This document shows, one piece after another, positions 54,601-64,000 of a stretch of 64,000 bases of DNA. Within the stretch, counting starts at the first letter, position 1. Every line of letters begins with the position of its first letter. The stretch covers positions 1 to 64,000 of the IMG/VR virus record IMGVR_UViG_3300009180_000021. The stretch is one strand, 5' to 3'. The position numbers were made by a program, and so were the translations under genes. The stretch is from a virus. The notes below the pieces were generated by a model that saw only the letters and a list, made by a program, of their open reading frames with translations, did no database searches and was not told where the DNA came from.

Positions 54601-57600
54601 TGCAATTGGCTACATAACGGTAAGCCAAGTGGAATTCAAGACGAGACCACCACAGAAGATGGAGCATACTCTCTTTTTGGTGCTACTGATGGAGATTTCA
54701 TTGATTTAAATCCAAATGCAAGATATAATCTTCCAACAGAAGACGAATGGTACAAAGCAGCATATTACAAGGTGTCAGGAACAGATGCTGGATACTGGCT
54801 GTATGCTACTCAGAGTGATATTGTTCCGGAGCCTATTTGTGCTAGTTTATCTGGCAATGGATCAGATTGTGCTACTAATGGAATTCTTTATACGGTTTCT
54901 TCGGTTTCTACAAATTCTGCTGACGGTTTGATTGTACATAAAGGAAGAAGAATTGGCTCATGGTTTTTAAACGATTTAGATTGGAATATTGTTGATATCA
55001 AAGCTGGACAACCAACTCCGGCCCAAGATATTACTCTTGAAGTATCTAACTTACAGAATCCAAGATATCCTAATATTGGATTATCTGTGGTTATGAAGAT
55101 GTCTACTCCTGGCTATGACACAACAAGGTATGGATTTAGTAGATTTTCCTATACTGTTTCTGGTTCTATTGATCCTGAATTTTCTTCTATATTTAATTTA
55201 CAAGGACTTCAGATATTTGGTGCTGGTAATGAGAGGAACATAGGACCAGGAAACCGAACTTCTATTGATCCTGATCTTAGTAATGGAACTTATCCGGCTG
55301 GATCCTTAGTATTTTCAGATTTTAGTGGTAGCGGAACACTATATAATCCAAGCGGAGTTTTGAGTTCCTCTAATGGATCTCAGTTTAGTTCTGGACAAGA
55401 TATCGGAGGATATAATGAGGGAGATTTAAATGGTTTTGGAAGCTGGACTTATGAGAGCGTTAATTGGAAATTTACGACAACCCAAGGATCAAAAATATCT
55501 GTTTCTGCTGATTATGGAACTAGAAATGCCGGAGATGAGAGTAGTGGATTTGCTTTTAATATTGGAGATATGTATACACTAACCCCAACTGTTACTAGAA
55601 CACAGACCTTAACTCCAACACCAACTATTACCACCACTAAGACACAAACATTAACGCCAAGTCCAACAACTACAGTGACACCAACCGTTACTGCTACATC
55701 TACAGTCACACCAACACTAACTCCTACTATTACGGAAAGCCAAACTGCTACCCCAACAGTTACGGCAACTTCAACGGTAACTCCTACTCCTACTATTACA
55801 GAAACAGAAACTCCTACTCCAACAGTAACGCCAACTGAAACGGTTACTCCAACAATAACGGCGACTACAACAGTAACCCCAACAGTTACAGTAACAGTCA
55901 CTGAAACATTGACTGCTACTCCAACAGTAACACCAACACTAACTCCTACTATTACGGAAAGCCAAACTGCTACCCCAACAGTTACGGCAACTTCAACGGT
56001 AACTCCTACTCCTACTATTACAGAAACAGAAACTCCTACTCCAACCGTAACCTCTACGGTAACTCCAACAATTACAGAAAGCCCAACAGCTACAGTAACC
56101 CCAACAGTTACAGTAACAGTCACTAAAACATTGACTGCTACTCCAACAGTAACACCAACTGAAACTGTTACTCCAACAGTAACGCCAACTGAAACGGTTA
56201 CTCCAACAATAACGGCGACTACAACAGTAACACCAACAGTTGGATCAACATCAACACCAACCCCTACTTCTACAATTACTCCCACAGTAACATCAACATC
56301 TACATTAACTCCCACAATAACACCAACCAATACCATAAGTCCAACCTTTACTCCAACGAATACATTAACATCAACGGTTACGCCAACAAAAACATTAACA
56401 TCAACGGTTACGCCAACAAAAACATTAACGTCAACAGCAACACCAACCATTACAGCAACTTCAACACTAACACCAACGATTACCAAAACAGCAACAATTA
56501 CTCCAACATTAACTTCAACACCAACACCAACTCCACGTATTATAGGAGCTAATACTGCTAATACATATAACTCAGCAGTTTGGGATGGTAGAAATGGAAA
56601 CGTAACTACTGTTGGAAGTAACGGTGGTCCCAGCGCTTATGGGGCTTATGATATGAACGGAAATGTTCAGGAATGGAGCGAAGGTATTTTTAATACCTAT
56701 CTTCGTACAATACTTGGTGGTGATTTTATTAATATTTTATCAGCAAATAATCAAACTACTATATCAGAAAATCCAGCAAATAGCCAACAATATATAGGTT
56801 TTCGTTTAACAAGTTTGAGTAATCCCTATAATTATTCAAATTTTTTGAGTATTGAAGACATTAATAATAGTCCAGATATTTATACTAACAATGGAACTGT
56901 TTCATATCAATATTATATACAGAAATACGAAGTAACAAATAGTGAATATGCTGAATTTTTGAACGCAGTTGCAACAACTGATACATATGGACTATATGAT
57001 ATTAATATGGCAGCTGCTGGTGGAGGCATATTGCGATCAGGAATTAGTGGCAGTTATACTTATTCAACTAAAAATAATTATGAAAATAAACCCGTTAATT
57101 ATGTTAGTTGGTTTGATACTGCTCGCTATGCAAACTGGTTGCACAACAACAAACCAAATGGAATTCAAGATAGCAGCACCACTGAAGATGGAGCTTATGC
57201 TCTAAATGGAATAGGTAGTGGAACTAGTACAACGAGAAAAGTTGGAGCAAAATACTGTATACCAACTAAAAATGAATGGTTTAAAGCAGCTTACTATAAA
57301 GGAGGAGGTACCGACGCTGGCTATTGGCAGTATGCTACTCAGAGTAATAGTGCTCCATATGGGATAAATGTAAATAATATAGGTTATGGTCCATTAGCAA
57401 GTCCAACCCCCACACCAACCAATACAACAACTCCAACAAGAACACCAACTTCAACATCAACTCCTGCGGCTACTAAAACTCCGACAGTAACTCCAACAAT
57501 TACGCCAACAGTAACGGTCAGTTCAACGGTTACTCCAACGATAACTCCAACTTTTACGCCAACAAACTCAATAACACCAACTAATACAGCAACTTCCACA

Positions 57601-60600
57601 ATAACGCCAACAGTTACGGCAACTACAACAATAACACCAACTAACAAAGAAACTCCCACATTAACTCCGACTAACACAGTAACTCCGACATTAACTCCAA
57701 CCAATACAGTAACATCAACAATAACGCCAACATTAACAGTAACCCCAACTAACACAGTAACATCAACCGTAACTCCAACTACTACAGTAACATCAACAGT
57801 AACCCAAACGGTTACTCAATCACTAACCGCTACCTCAACTGTTACTCCATCTATAACATCAACAATAACGCCCACCAATACTGTGAGTCCAACATTTACT
57901 CCAACAGTAACAATAACAGCAACATCAACCGTAACTCCAACTAACACAGTAACATCAACAGCAACTCCAACTGTTACAACAACCTCAACGGTAACTCAAA
58001 CTGTTACTCAATCACTAACGCCTACTTCAACTGTTACTCCGTCTATAACATCAACAATAACGCCCACCAATACTGTGAGTCCAACATTTACTCCAACAGT
58101 AACAAGAACAGCAACAACAACCGTAACTCCAACTAACACAGTAACATCAACAGCAACTAGAACCCTCACTCCAACTGTTACTCCAACTGTTACAGCTACT
58201 CCAATTAGCCCAACACCAACGTCCACTCAGACAGTTACTCCAACCGTTACGTCAACTATCACAGCTACTCCAATTAGTCCAACTCCAACTCTCACTCAAA
58301 CTGTTACTCCAACCATTACATCCACAGTTACTACAACCATAACCCAAACTAATACTATTAGTCCAACAAGAACCCAAACAATAACACCAACAACCACTCC
58401 TACGATAACAAAAACTACTACTCCAACATTAACCTCTACTCCCACTCTTACTTCAACGATAACGCCAACAATTACCTCTACGACAACTCCCACAAACACT
58501 CAGACAATAACAAAAACCATTACTCGAACATTAACGGTTACTCCAACCCTTACTTCAACAGTAACATCAACAATAACCCCAACAGTCACAGCCACACAAA
58601 CAGCTACTATAACAGCTACAAAAACATCAACGATCACCCCAACAGTGACATTAACACCAACCAATACAGTAACTCCAACAACGACTCAGACACCTGCTAT
58701 AACACCCACTATAACGCCAACAATTAGTCAAACAAAAACACCTACGCCAACACCAACATCGCGTATTTTTGGTGCTAATACTGCTAACTACAACAATTAT
58801 GTAGTTTGGGATAATAAAAATGGAAATGTATCTTCGGTTGGAAGCAATGGTGGACCAAGCGCTTATGGCACTTATGATATGGACGGCAATGTTCAAGAAT
58901 GGAACGATTATGACGGCACCAATACATATGCCGATAAGCAGATAAGGGGTGGAGCATTTAATATTACTATTCCTTTCACATCATCTTACGGAGGAGGATT
59001 CGATAATCCAGTTTCAAAGACCAGTCAGTATGGTTTTCGTATCTCAAGCTCTAATAATCCTTATAATTATTCTAATTTTGTAGTCGTTGGAGACGCTAAT
59101 AATCTTGCTGATACTTTGAATACGTATGGAAGTATTGGTAGGGGAGCAGTAGCATATGAGTATCATATAGGTAAATATGAAATTACTAATAGTGAGTATG
59201 CTGAATTTTTAAATGCTATTGCTGCAACTGATACATATCAATTGTATTTTTATCTGATGGGTTATGCTAGTACTCCAGGAGGGATAATCCAATCAGGAGC
59301 TAGTGGAAGCTTTTCTTATACTGTAAAAAATAATTACGGCAACAAGCCGGTAAACTATGTGAATTGGTTTGATGCTGCTCGTTACTGCAATTGGTTGCAT
59401 AATGGTAAACCATCTGGACTTCAAAATAGTAGTACCACTGAAGATGGAGCATACGCTTTAAATGGTAAAACAGCACGAACAGACACTGTATCAAGAAAAA
59501 TTGGAGCAAAATATTATATTCCAACCGAAAATGAATGGTACAAGGCCGCGTATTATAAAGGAGGCAGTACCAATGCGGGATATTGGACTTATGCTACACA
59601 GAGCAATAGTCAGCCAGATCGGATAATATCTAATAGTATTGGAGATGGTTCATTTGCAACGCCAACACCAACTCCAACCAGAACATCAACAGCAACTCAA
59701 ACTCCAACAAAAACACCAACAGTAACGTCAACAACAACAGTAACTCAGACACAAACTTCAGCTATAACATCTACGCCTACCGTAACTTCAACACCGACAC
59801 GAACGCCAGCATCAACGCCAACAATAACTCCAACACTAACTCCGCGTATAATTGGAGCTAATAGTATAAACTGGAGTCGCTGTGCTATTTGGAATGGCAC
59901 AAGCGGAAATCTAACTACTGTTGGAACTAACGGCGGACCAAGTGCTTATGGCGTTTACGATATGGATGGTAATATAGATGAATGGATCGATGAATCGCCT
60001 AGTATTGGCTCATATTGTTATACTGGGGGTAATTATTCAGACACTTCAATTAATAATAAAAACTTAATATCTGGCACCGGATCTAATGATAGACGTTCTT
60101 ATATAGGCTTTCGTTTAGCAACTTTAACTAATCCTAATAATTATTCTAATTTTATGTCCGTTGGAGATCCAAATAATGCTCCTGATACTACAGGATTCAG
60201 AAAAGGAAGCGTTCCATATTCATATATGATACAAAAATATGAGATTACTAATAGCGAATATGTTCAATTCTTGAATGCTATTGCAATCACAGACTTATAT
60301 GGAGTATACGATACCAATATGTCTGGATCATTAGGAGGTATAAACCGATCAGGAGGCGATGGAAGCTACTCATATTCGACTAAAACAAACTATGGTAATA
60401 AACCTGTTAATTTTGTTAGCTGGCTTAGTGCTGCAAGATACGCAAACTGGTTGCATAATAGCAAACCAATAGGACCTCAGAATAATAGTACCACTGAGAC
60501 TGGAGCATACAGTATAAGTGGTGCAACATCTGGTAATAGATCCAGAAATACCACAGCAAAATATTATATTCCTACCTGGAATGAATGGTATAAAGCAGCA

Positions 60601-62916
60601 TATTATAAAGCAATAGGTACCGACGCTGGCTATTGGTCTTATGCCACTCAGACCGATGATATTCCATATTGCGTAAGTGCTAATGCGGTAGGAGATGGTA
60701 CGTCCAGAATAGTAGCAACCTTACCACCAACCAAAACACCAACGCCATATCCAACACCAAGTCCTTCTCCAACCCCAATAAATATTACTCAATTTTCATT
60801 AAGAGGAATTATAAATGTTAGTGGTGGTGTTCAAGCGATAGCTTCCGATAAACACCTTTCAAGCTATGTTGGTGTACCGGATAATCATCTTTTAAACTTT
60901 AGTCCTAAATATGGTCGAGGATTATTAAGGTGTGAAATTAAAGATGTAATAAAATTTAATAATGCATATAGAATAAATAATAGTCTATATATAGGTTCTT
61001 ATTATGGACTAACGGAAAAGAAAATACACAGATTGACCTCTGCTAAATTTTTTGACGAAACTGGTTCGACATCATATGGATTACTTTATGGTACTACTGA
61101 CCCAACATTTTTTTCTTCAACTGGTGGATACACTAAAAACAAAGGAACAAATTTCATTGGAATAAGTGCACCATACGGTTCTAATTCTTTCGATATTAGT
61201 AATCTAGAAGACTCCAGATTCCCAACCGGGCAATATCATAATGCAGGCTACGTAGGAATTGCTCTTCAACAAACAATGATGGGAACAAATAATAAAACTG
61301 TAGGACTAAGTTTGGATCGACAATATTGGCTACCAGGAGAATCTGCTTTCTGTTCCAGCAATAATACCAGTAATGACTGCAGAATAGACTATGGATCTTT
61401 TTTCTACTCTAACGATCCAGAAAGACCATTTACTAATAGTGAGTTTTTCAAAACTAATATAAGAAATACTATTGGTGGTACTTATGCTAGGGGTTTGGAC
61501 TATAGTTCAACCGCGGGATGTGTTTATGTTGCTGCTCTTGTAAGAGCATTTTTTGCTCAACCAGATCTTACAAAAATATGGAAACTTGTACCAGTTATTT
61601 TTATATATGGAACAAATGCTATATCTAATAGGTATTGCATGTTGCCAGAAGGTAGTGAACCAGGCCAAGTTCTTTGTCCGAATAATAATGCAAAATATTT
61701 CTATGGTAATAATTCTTCGTATATGAGAACTAACGGAAAAGTATATATATCTGATATAGGAGATAATCCAGGCGTTCATGTACTATCAGAGACCGCCAAT
61801 CAAAATAATACTCAAGAAGTTTTTGTAGAGAACTGGGTTGCTAATAGCTTATATCGTGTACCTTTCGCAGATAATGCAAAACCAGTTGCTATGGAATACC
61901 ATAAAAATATACTATATGTTTTATTAGACACCAATAAAGTAGCATGCATCAATACAGATTCTGATCAAATAGTTAATATCATAAATCTAAATATTCCAGG
62001 TAAAATAGTAACGTCTATAGCAATAGCGTCTGAGAAGAATTGTAATACTTGTAATTTGGAAGATAATCTATTTGTTGGTTACTATGATTCGGTGGGTAAT
62101 AATGGAGGTATAGTTGTTTTACAAATATTTGACGACATATCAAATACAATGCCTGTTGAGTTAGTTGTAGACTATCTAAATGTACCAACACCAACCCCAT
62201 CTCTATCTCAAACACCATATCCAACACCATCTGTTTCTCCAACACCACCATTCACGCCAACGCCAGCAATAACATCAACCCCAACACGCACTCCAAGACC
62301 TTATATTGTTAATGAATATTTTTATCAGAAGAGTTTTAGTTTTGGTGTTCGTGTTCCTATCTACAGAGTAGCCCCGCCCTACTACCCCACCCCCTATTAT
62401 TTAGATAATTTTGGACAACCAATAATAGACGGATATGGTTGGAGCAGTGTTGAATCGAACTATCCAGATATGTCTAGAGCATCTGTTGTCAACCAAACAA
62501 CATATCCTCCATTATTGAGTTTCTTAAATGACAATACTAGATACAGATATTTATCTACTCAAGATTATAATACATATATAAATACTCACACAGAAAGAGA
62601 CGGTTTTAAGATATCTGTTGTTTTCCCTGTTTGGACTCCTATAAGAGGCTTTAAGTATGCTTTTGGTCCTCTTACCACAGGATGGCAAGATGCAGTAAAT
62701 GGTGGCCAGTCAATATATGTAAATACTTTTAGTGGAGGTTTTTATATATCACAATCTCAACTAACAATTAGTACAACATCAAGGGAGTTCTATTTTGACA
62801 CATTAAATCGTTATCCTACTATGATAAATAGAATATCTCTTTATGGATCAAATTCTCCTGGAATAGGTCTATTTGCAAATACCTTCTCAATGATACAGTT
62901 TGAGCCAATATACTAG
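51673..62916 (+). CDS. Giant modular adhesin with five permuted FGE domains and long Thr-Pro stalks
   Basis: The preferred ATG at 51673 has GGAGAG 10 bases upstream; an ATG at 51655 is also in frame but lacks one. The product has about 3747 residues. In order: FGE domain 5 (51712-52569), a stalk, an FN3 domain and a propeller-like repeat region (53085-53940), FGE domain 6 (53950-54868), a beta domain (54880-55575), a very long stalk (55579-56536), FGE domain 7, another very long stalk (57400-58761), FGE domains 8 and 9 separated by a shorter stalk, a propeller-like region (60790-62185), a Thr-Pro linker and a ~200-residue C-terminal domain. Each FGE head is held on its own extended stalk, suggesting a long flexible multi-head fibre. 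Confidence 0.75.
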   Translation: MTDNNYISNAIVINPDRGFNNANFNNCGGYVSTVGTNGGPSYYGTYDQNGNIDEWTDTTVSYFNKTYIGGNYTSSLANLKNRPYSTPSSISSTLGFRVCSNLDSVNNFVEINDIENSPDNEGLGSIGYFYLISKYAITNYEYSVFLNSVASASDTYYLYSTNMAGTYGGIQRTIDNGLYVYSVGDFGNKPVNYISWYSAARYCNWLHNNKPSGSQNNSTTEDGSYSLYGASNGIISKNDSAKYWIPTVDEWIKAAYYKGNGRNSGYWKYATQYNEDPVCVSLSSNRSGPYCYYNQDNLCTPTATLTPTKTVTPTVTSTNTPTPTLTQTLTPTISPTSTVTPTLTVTVTKTPTETLTVTPTSTATLTITPTITPTSTLTPTVSETSTVTPTITKSSTVTPTLTQSNTPTFTPTNSCTLTPTASVTPTNTNTPTETCTLTPTNTCTITQTISQTASCTLTPTATVTPTPAVIPDAPIHLTATSATHELALSWDAPSFTGGLPITNYVIEYEELLSFLYGVDNNGIIWQINTADRTYIPVFDTGFTSANSMSFDPIRKHLFMFKPGNTGELYFWNLDNKFVSLGNVSTLGSLGMTVGPSGACYYDDSVFFFMGATSVSYYDRTTLIRVRFDYSSEIPTILSIEAINTNISIGADNTFGDISINQDTGILYANVNTGYFYSLDINNPRSSFNIIKSSMGVRLQNSFDCTNSILYTSSFETGQWYTISLITGQLTTVDLVTSITPENPLGVGFRDLCGPNNIPLPYIKGSNTANFNRCANWDDRNGNVITVGSAGGASAYGVFDMSGNTLEWKNDSSIKSGGANWSSNASTINSLYRGALVHPNYDSGNTGFRVASKSNPYLFNDFVDVNSSGNLADLTGFGSVNYDYKIKKYETTNDEYIEFLNAIASDDTYSVYNTNMGVSYPSNNYAVGGITRTGTSGNYSYAERTTRLHAEHASSITISNYGNKPVIWTNWFDAARYCNWLHNGKPSGIQDETTTEDGAYSLFGATDGDFIDLNPNARYNLPTEDEWYKAAYYKVSGTDAGYWLYATQSDIVPEPICASLSGNGSDCATNGILYTVSSVSTNSADGLIVHKGRRIGSWFLNDLDWNIVDIKAGQPTPAQDITLEVSNLQNPRYPNIGLSVVMKMSTPGYDTTRYGFSRFSYTVSGSIDPEFSSIFNLQGLQIFGAGNERNIGPGNRTSIDPDLSNGTYPAGSLVFSDFSGSGTLYNPSGVLSSSNGSQFSSGQDIGGYNEGDLNGFGSWTYESVNWKFTTTQGSKISVSADYGTRNAGDESSGFAFNIGDMYTLTPTVTRTQTLTPTPTITTTKTQTLTPSPTTTVTPTVTATSTVTPTLTPTITESQTATPTVTATSTVTPTPTITETETPTPTVTPTETVTPTITATTTVTPTVTVTVTETLTATPTVTPTLTPTITESQTATPTVTATSTVTPTPTITETETPTPTVTSTVTPTITESPTATVTPTVTVTVTKTLTATPTVTPTETVTPTVTPTETVTPTITATTTVTPTVGSTSTPTPTSTITPTVTSTSTLTPTITPTNTISPTFTPTNTLTSTVTPTKTLTSTVTPTKTLTSTATPTITATSTLTPTITKTATITPTLTSTPTPTPRIIGANTANTYNSAVWDGRNGNVTTVGSNGGPSAYGAYDMNGNVQEWSEGIFNTYLRTILGGDFINILSANNQTTISENPANSQQYIGFRLTSLSNPYNYSNFLSIEDINNSPDIYTNNGTVSYQYYIQKYEVTNSEYAEFLNAVATTDTYGLYDINMAAAGGGILRSGISGSYTYSTKNNYENKPVNYVSWFDTARYANWLHNNKPNGIQDSSTTEDGAYALNGIGSGTSTTRKVGAKYCIPTKNEWFKAAYYKGGGTDAGYWQYATQSNSAPYGINVNNIGYGPLASPTPTPTNTTTPTRTPTSTSTPAATKTPTVTPTITPTVTVSSTVTPTITPTFTPTNSITPTNTATSTITPTVTATTTITPTNKETPTLTPTNTVTPTLTPTNTVTSTITPTLTVTPTNTVTSTVTPTTTVTSTVTQTVTQSLTATSTVTPSITSTITPTNTVSPTFTPTVTITATSTVTPTNTVTSTATPTVTTTSTVTQTVTQSLTPTSTVTPSITSTITPTNTVSPTFTPTVTRTATTTVTPTNTVTSTATRTLTPTVTPTVTATPISPTPTSTQTVTPTVTSTITATPISPTPTLTQTVTPTITSTVTTTITQTNTISPTRTQTITPTTTPTITKTTTPTLTSTPTLTSTITPTITSTTTPTNTQTITKTITRTLTVTPTLTSTVTSTITPTVTATQTATITATKTSTITPTVTLTPTNTVTPTTTQTPAITPTITPTISQTKTPTPTPTSRIFGANTANYNNYVVWDNKNGNVSSVGSNGGPSAYGTYDMDGNVQEWNDYDGTNTYADKQIRGGAFNITIPFTSSYGGGFDNPVSKTSQYGFRISSSNNPYNYSNFVVVGDANNLADTLNTYGSIGRGAVAYEYHIGKYEITNSEYAEFLNAIAATDTYQLYFYLMGYASTPGGIIQSGASGSFSYTVKNNYGNKPVNYVNWFDAARYCNWLHNGKPSGLQNSSTTEDGAYALNGKTARTDTVSRKIGAKYYIPTENEWYKAAYYKGGSTNAGYWTYATQSNSQPDRIISNSIGDGSFATPTPTPTRTSTATQTPTKTPTVTSTTTVTQTQTSAITSTPTVTSTPTRTPASTPTITPTLTPRIIGANSINWSRCAIWNGTSGNLTTVGTNGGPSAYGVYDMDGNIDEWIDESPSIGSYCYTGGNYSDTSINNKNLISGTGSNDRRSYIGFRLATLTNPNNYSNFMSVGDPNNAPDTTGFRKGSVPYSYMIQKYEITNSEYVQFLNAIAITDLYGVYDTNMSGSLGGINRSGGDGSYSYSTKTNYGNKPVNFVSWLSAARYANWLHNSKPIGPQNNSTTETGAYSISGATSGNRSRNTTAKYYIPTWNEWYKAAYYKAIGTDAGYWSYATQTDDIPYCVSANAVGDGTSRIVATLPPTKTPTPYPTPSPSPTPINITQFSLRGIINVSGGVQAIASDKHLSSYVGVPDNHLLNFSPKYGRGLLRCEIKDVIKFNNAYRINNSLYIGSYYGLTEKKIHRLTSAKFFDETGSTSYGLLYGTTDPTFFSSTGGYTKNKGTNFIGISAPYGSNSFDISNLEDSRFPTGQYHNAGYVGIALQQTMMGTNNKTVGLSLDRQYWLPGESAFCSSNNTSNDCRIDYGSFFYSNDPERPFTNSEFFKTNIRNTIGGTYARGLDYSSTAGCVYVAALVRAFFAQPDLTKIWKLVPVIFIYGTNAISNRYCMLPEGSEPGQVLCPNNNAKYFYGNNSSYMRTNGKVYISDIGDNPGVHVLSETANQNNTQEVFVENWVANSLYRVPFADNAKPVAMEYHKNILYVLLDTNKVACINTDSDQIVNIINLNIPGKIVTSIAIASEKNCNTCNLEDNLFVGYYDSVGNNGGIVVLQIFDDISNTMPVELVVDYLNVPTPTPSLSQTPYPTPSVSPTPPFTPTPAITSTPTRTPRPYIVNEYFYQKSFSFGVRVPIYRVAPPYYPTPYYLDNFGQPIIDGYGWSSVESNYPDMSRASVVNQTTYPPLLSFLNDNTRYRYLSTQDYNTYINTHTERDGFKISVVFPVWTPIRGFKYAFGPLTTGWQDAVNGGQSIYVNTFSGGFYISQSQLTISTTSREFYFDTLNRYPTMINRISLYGSNSPGIGLFANTFSMIQFEPIY
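51712..52569 (+). other. Permuted FGE-like domain copy 5
   Basis: Near the N-terminus of the protein. Contains [32 protein letters not shown], then [28 protein letters not shown] and PTVDEW. The first half therefore starts the protein without any preceding FGE half. Confidence 0.75.
52570..53082 (+). repeat. Thr-Pro stalk 1, gene at 51673
   Basis: Similar period-2 threonine pattern, with some Cys-containing segments ([21 protein letters not shown]) that could allow disulphides between chains. Followed directly by the FN3 domain. Confidence 0.8.
53950..54868 (+). other. Permuted FGE-like domain copy 6
   Basis: Contains [28 protein letters not shown], then [27 protein letters not shown] and PTEDEW. 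It carries an insertion of about 15-25 residues before the YGNKP motif. Confidence 0.7.
55579..56536 (+). repeat. Thr-Pro stalk 2 with internal DNA duplication, gene at 51673
   Basis: About 320 residues of near-continuous T-x-T-x. A 115-base segment is duplicated exactly (55709-55823 and 55931-56045, offset 222 bases), and other blocks repeat at an offset of 354 bases. Confidence 0.9.
56542..57396 (+). other. Permuted FGE-like domain copy 7
   Basis: Contains [29 protein letters not shown], then [27 protein letters not shown] and PTKNEW. Confidence 0.75.
57400..58761 (+). repeat. Thr-Pro stalk 3, gene at 51673
   Basis: About 450 residues. A block near 57837-57970 recurs near 58029-58160 (offset 192 bases, 64 codons) with scattered base changes, so it is somewhat older than the 222-base duplication. 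Confidence 0.85.
58762..59658 (+). other. Permuted FGE-like domain copy 8
   Basis: Contains [29 protein letters not shown], then [27 protein letters not shown] and PTENEW. VNW replaces the usual VSW. Confidence 0.75.
59851..60714 (+). other. Permuted FGE-like domain copy 9
   Basis: Contains [29 protein letters not shown], then [27 protein letters not shown] and PTWNEW. It is followed by a stalk and the propeller region. Confidence 0.75.
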
Positions 62917-62929
62917 AGACATAAATATT

Positions 62930-64000
62930 ATGAATAATTGCTTTTATCCAAAACCATTACTAATTAATAGCAAATATTGTTTTTTTACTTATACTGGTAA
63001 TACTGATCCATATTATTCTCAAGTTGCTTTATTATTAAGTGGAAATTCGCTTACTGATTCATCAATATATAATCGTTCTGTTACGGCTAATTCTACAGCA
63101 GGTATATCTTCATCTGATAAGGTATTTGGTTCTGGAAGTTTTTATAATCCTAATCTTGGACCTTATTCAAATGGATACTTTACATTAAATGGAACACAAT
63201 CAGTATCTTTAACTGGAGATTTTGCTATCGAATGGTGGATGAAGAAGGCGGACTTTACAGATAGTGGATATATTCTAAAGCCAATATCAGGATCTGATAA
63301 TGGTATTTATTTAAATTGTTCATCAGGAGAATTGAAACTAGGTGCTGGAATAGTAAATTATCAATTAAGTTTTACAAATCTAAACAGCTATTTATTAAAT
63401 AATAAGTGGCAGCACTTTGCTATTTCCAGATCAGGATCATCAAATAGACTTTATATTGATGGTATAAAAAGAAGCAATACAATAATTGATAATACTGAAT
63501 ATTCTTTTGATCAATCGATGGGTTTTATGACTTATTATTTTGGTGCTAATGCTTATTTTAAAGGTTATATCGATGATTTTAGAATAACTAATGGATTTAG
63601 TAGAGGGTATACTAATTCAACTATCGACATTCCGACAGAAGCATATCCATCATCATCAAGCATAGAGTCTATAAATATTGATAGTTTAGGAGGTAATGTA
63701 TTATCTCAAATAGAAAAAATAATTGGAATATCAGAAGATGGAAAAGGATATGTCGAGTATGATCCAGATATTCAATCTAATTCATTAGAGATTTTAGAAC
63801 CCCACAAAAACTATCTTGTTATTAGCAAAAGCGAAAGACCAGATTATGTCTTATTACAGCAAACAGCTCCATACTCTAATAATTCGTCAGTAATTTTAAA
63901 TAAACCAATTAGTATTATCAAATATACTGGACCGAATATTGATTTAAATCCGGCAGATTGGATTAATAGCGTTTCATGTATTCATGGTCTTAATAAAAAT
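62930..64000 (+). CDS. LamG fibre protein with YLI modules (3' truncated)
   Basis: The frame is open from ATG 62930 to the last base (357 codons). The N-terminal ~240 residues are a LamG/jelly-roll domain (SQVALLLSG, FAIEWWMKK, KWQHFAISRSG, RLYIDGIKR, GYIDDFRITNG). Two YLI-type modules follow: the first at about 63660-63835 (IIGISEDGKGYVEYDPD, NYLVISKSE), the second starting near 63900 (ISIIKYTGPN) and cut by the window edge. The start has a weak ribosome-binding site (AGAGAC). Presumably another adhesin of the same kind as its neighbours. Confidence 0.7.
   Translation, partial: MNNCFYPKPLLINSKYCFFTYTGNTDPYYSQVALLLSGNSLTDSSIYNRSVTANSTAGISSSDKVFGSGSFYNPNLGPYSNGYFTLNGTQSVSLTGDFAIEWWMKKADFTDSGYILKPISGSDNGIYLNCSSGELKLGAGIVNYQLSFTNLNSYLLNNKWQHFAISRSGSSNRLYIDGIKRSNTIIDNTEYSFDQSMGFMTYYFGANAYFKGYIDDFRITNGFSRGYTNSTIDIPTEAYPSSSSIESINIDSLGGNVLSQIEKIIGISEDGKGYVEYDPDIQSNSLEILEPHKNYLVISKSERPDYVLLQQTAPYSNNSSVILNKPISIIKYTGPNIDLNPADWINSVSCIHGLNKN

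Noticed and set aside
55512-56486. Long minus-strand frames with V-G-V-x-V repeats opposite the stalks (also at 41936, 45383, 52548, 57384, 58008, 58296)
   Set aside because: They are reverse-complement shadows of the Thr-Pro codons, have no ribosome-binding sites and exist only where the stalk lies.
40866-60714. FGE-like domains as active formylglycine-generating enzymes
   Set aside because: The catalytic cysteine pair expected near the RGG...GFR region is not present in most copies, so a binding function is more likely.
1-64000. tRNA, rRNA, CRISPR arrays, insertion sequences, integrase or reverse transcriptase
   Set aside because: None was recognised. Repeats found are within coding sequence and lack spacer structure.

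Overview
The window is AT-rich DNA carrying one long block of tailed-phage (Caudoviricetes) virion genes. It has no cell-type housekeeping genes, no RNA genes and no integrase or replication genes. A major-tail-tube-like gene, tail-completion-type genes and a 5132-codon tape measure gene point to a very large phage with a very long tail. No sheath gene is seen, which favours a siphovirus-like tail, but a sheath could lie outside the window. The host is unknown. EF-hand and SHD1-like segments in the tape measure protein, and FGE-like domains of a type common in planctomycetes and cyanobacteria, hint weakly at such a host.

Layout. 1-2028: two fibre genes, one collagen-like and one glycine-rich. 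2025-3850, minus strand: a two-gene cassette of a glycosyltransferase and an alginate-lyase-family protein. 3927-10130: small and connector/tail-completion genes, including a tail protein with a P-domain and a structural protein whose N-terminus is an arylsulfotransferase-like domain plus LamG. 10242-13812: tail tube and probable assembly-chaperone genes, ending in a strong intrinsic terminator. 13918-29316: the tape measure gene, with an embedded HAD phosphatase-like domain, a possible PD-(D/E)XK segment, an EF-hand pair and SHD1-like segments. 29345-64000: more than 34 kb of fibre/adhesin genes built from a small parts list: Ig-like domains, LamG, propellers, GSGY repeats, a recurrent ~65-residue 'YLI' module, long Thr-Pro stalks and nine FGE/C-type-lectin-like domains.

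The most striking observation is that all nine FGE-like domains are circularly permuted. The segment that is C-terminal in normal FGE-sulfatase proteins (GNVxEW...RGG...GFR) comes first and is joined by a short constant linker to the normally N-terminal segment (KYEVTN...VSWxDAxxYxNWL...PTExEW). The stretch between GG and GFR is the least conserved part of each copy. The stalks have Thr at nearly every second residue, and one stalk contains near-exact DNA duplications, which suggests continuing length change by recombination.

The whole block reads as a tail-assembly and host-recognition programme. The connector and tube genes build the tail, the tape measure sets its length and may carry enzymatic cargo, and the downstream genes supply a set of stalked, multi-headed adhesins. 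The glycosyltransferase and lyase-like genes may modify the virion or the host envelope.
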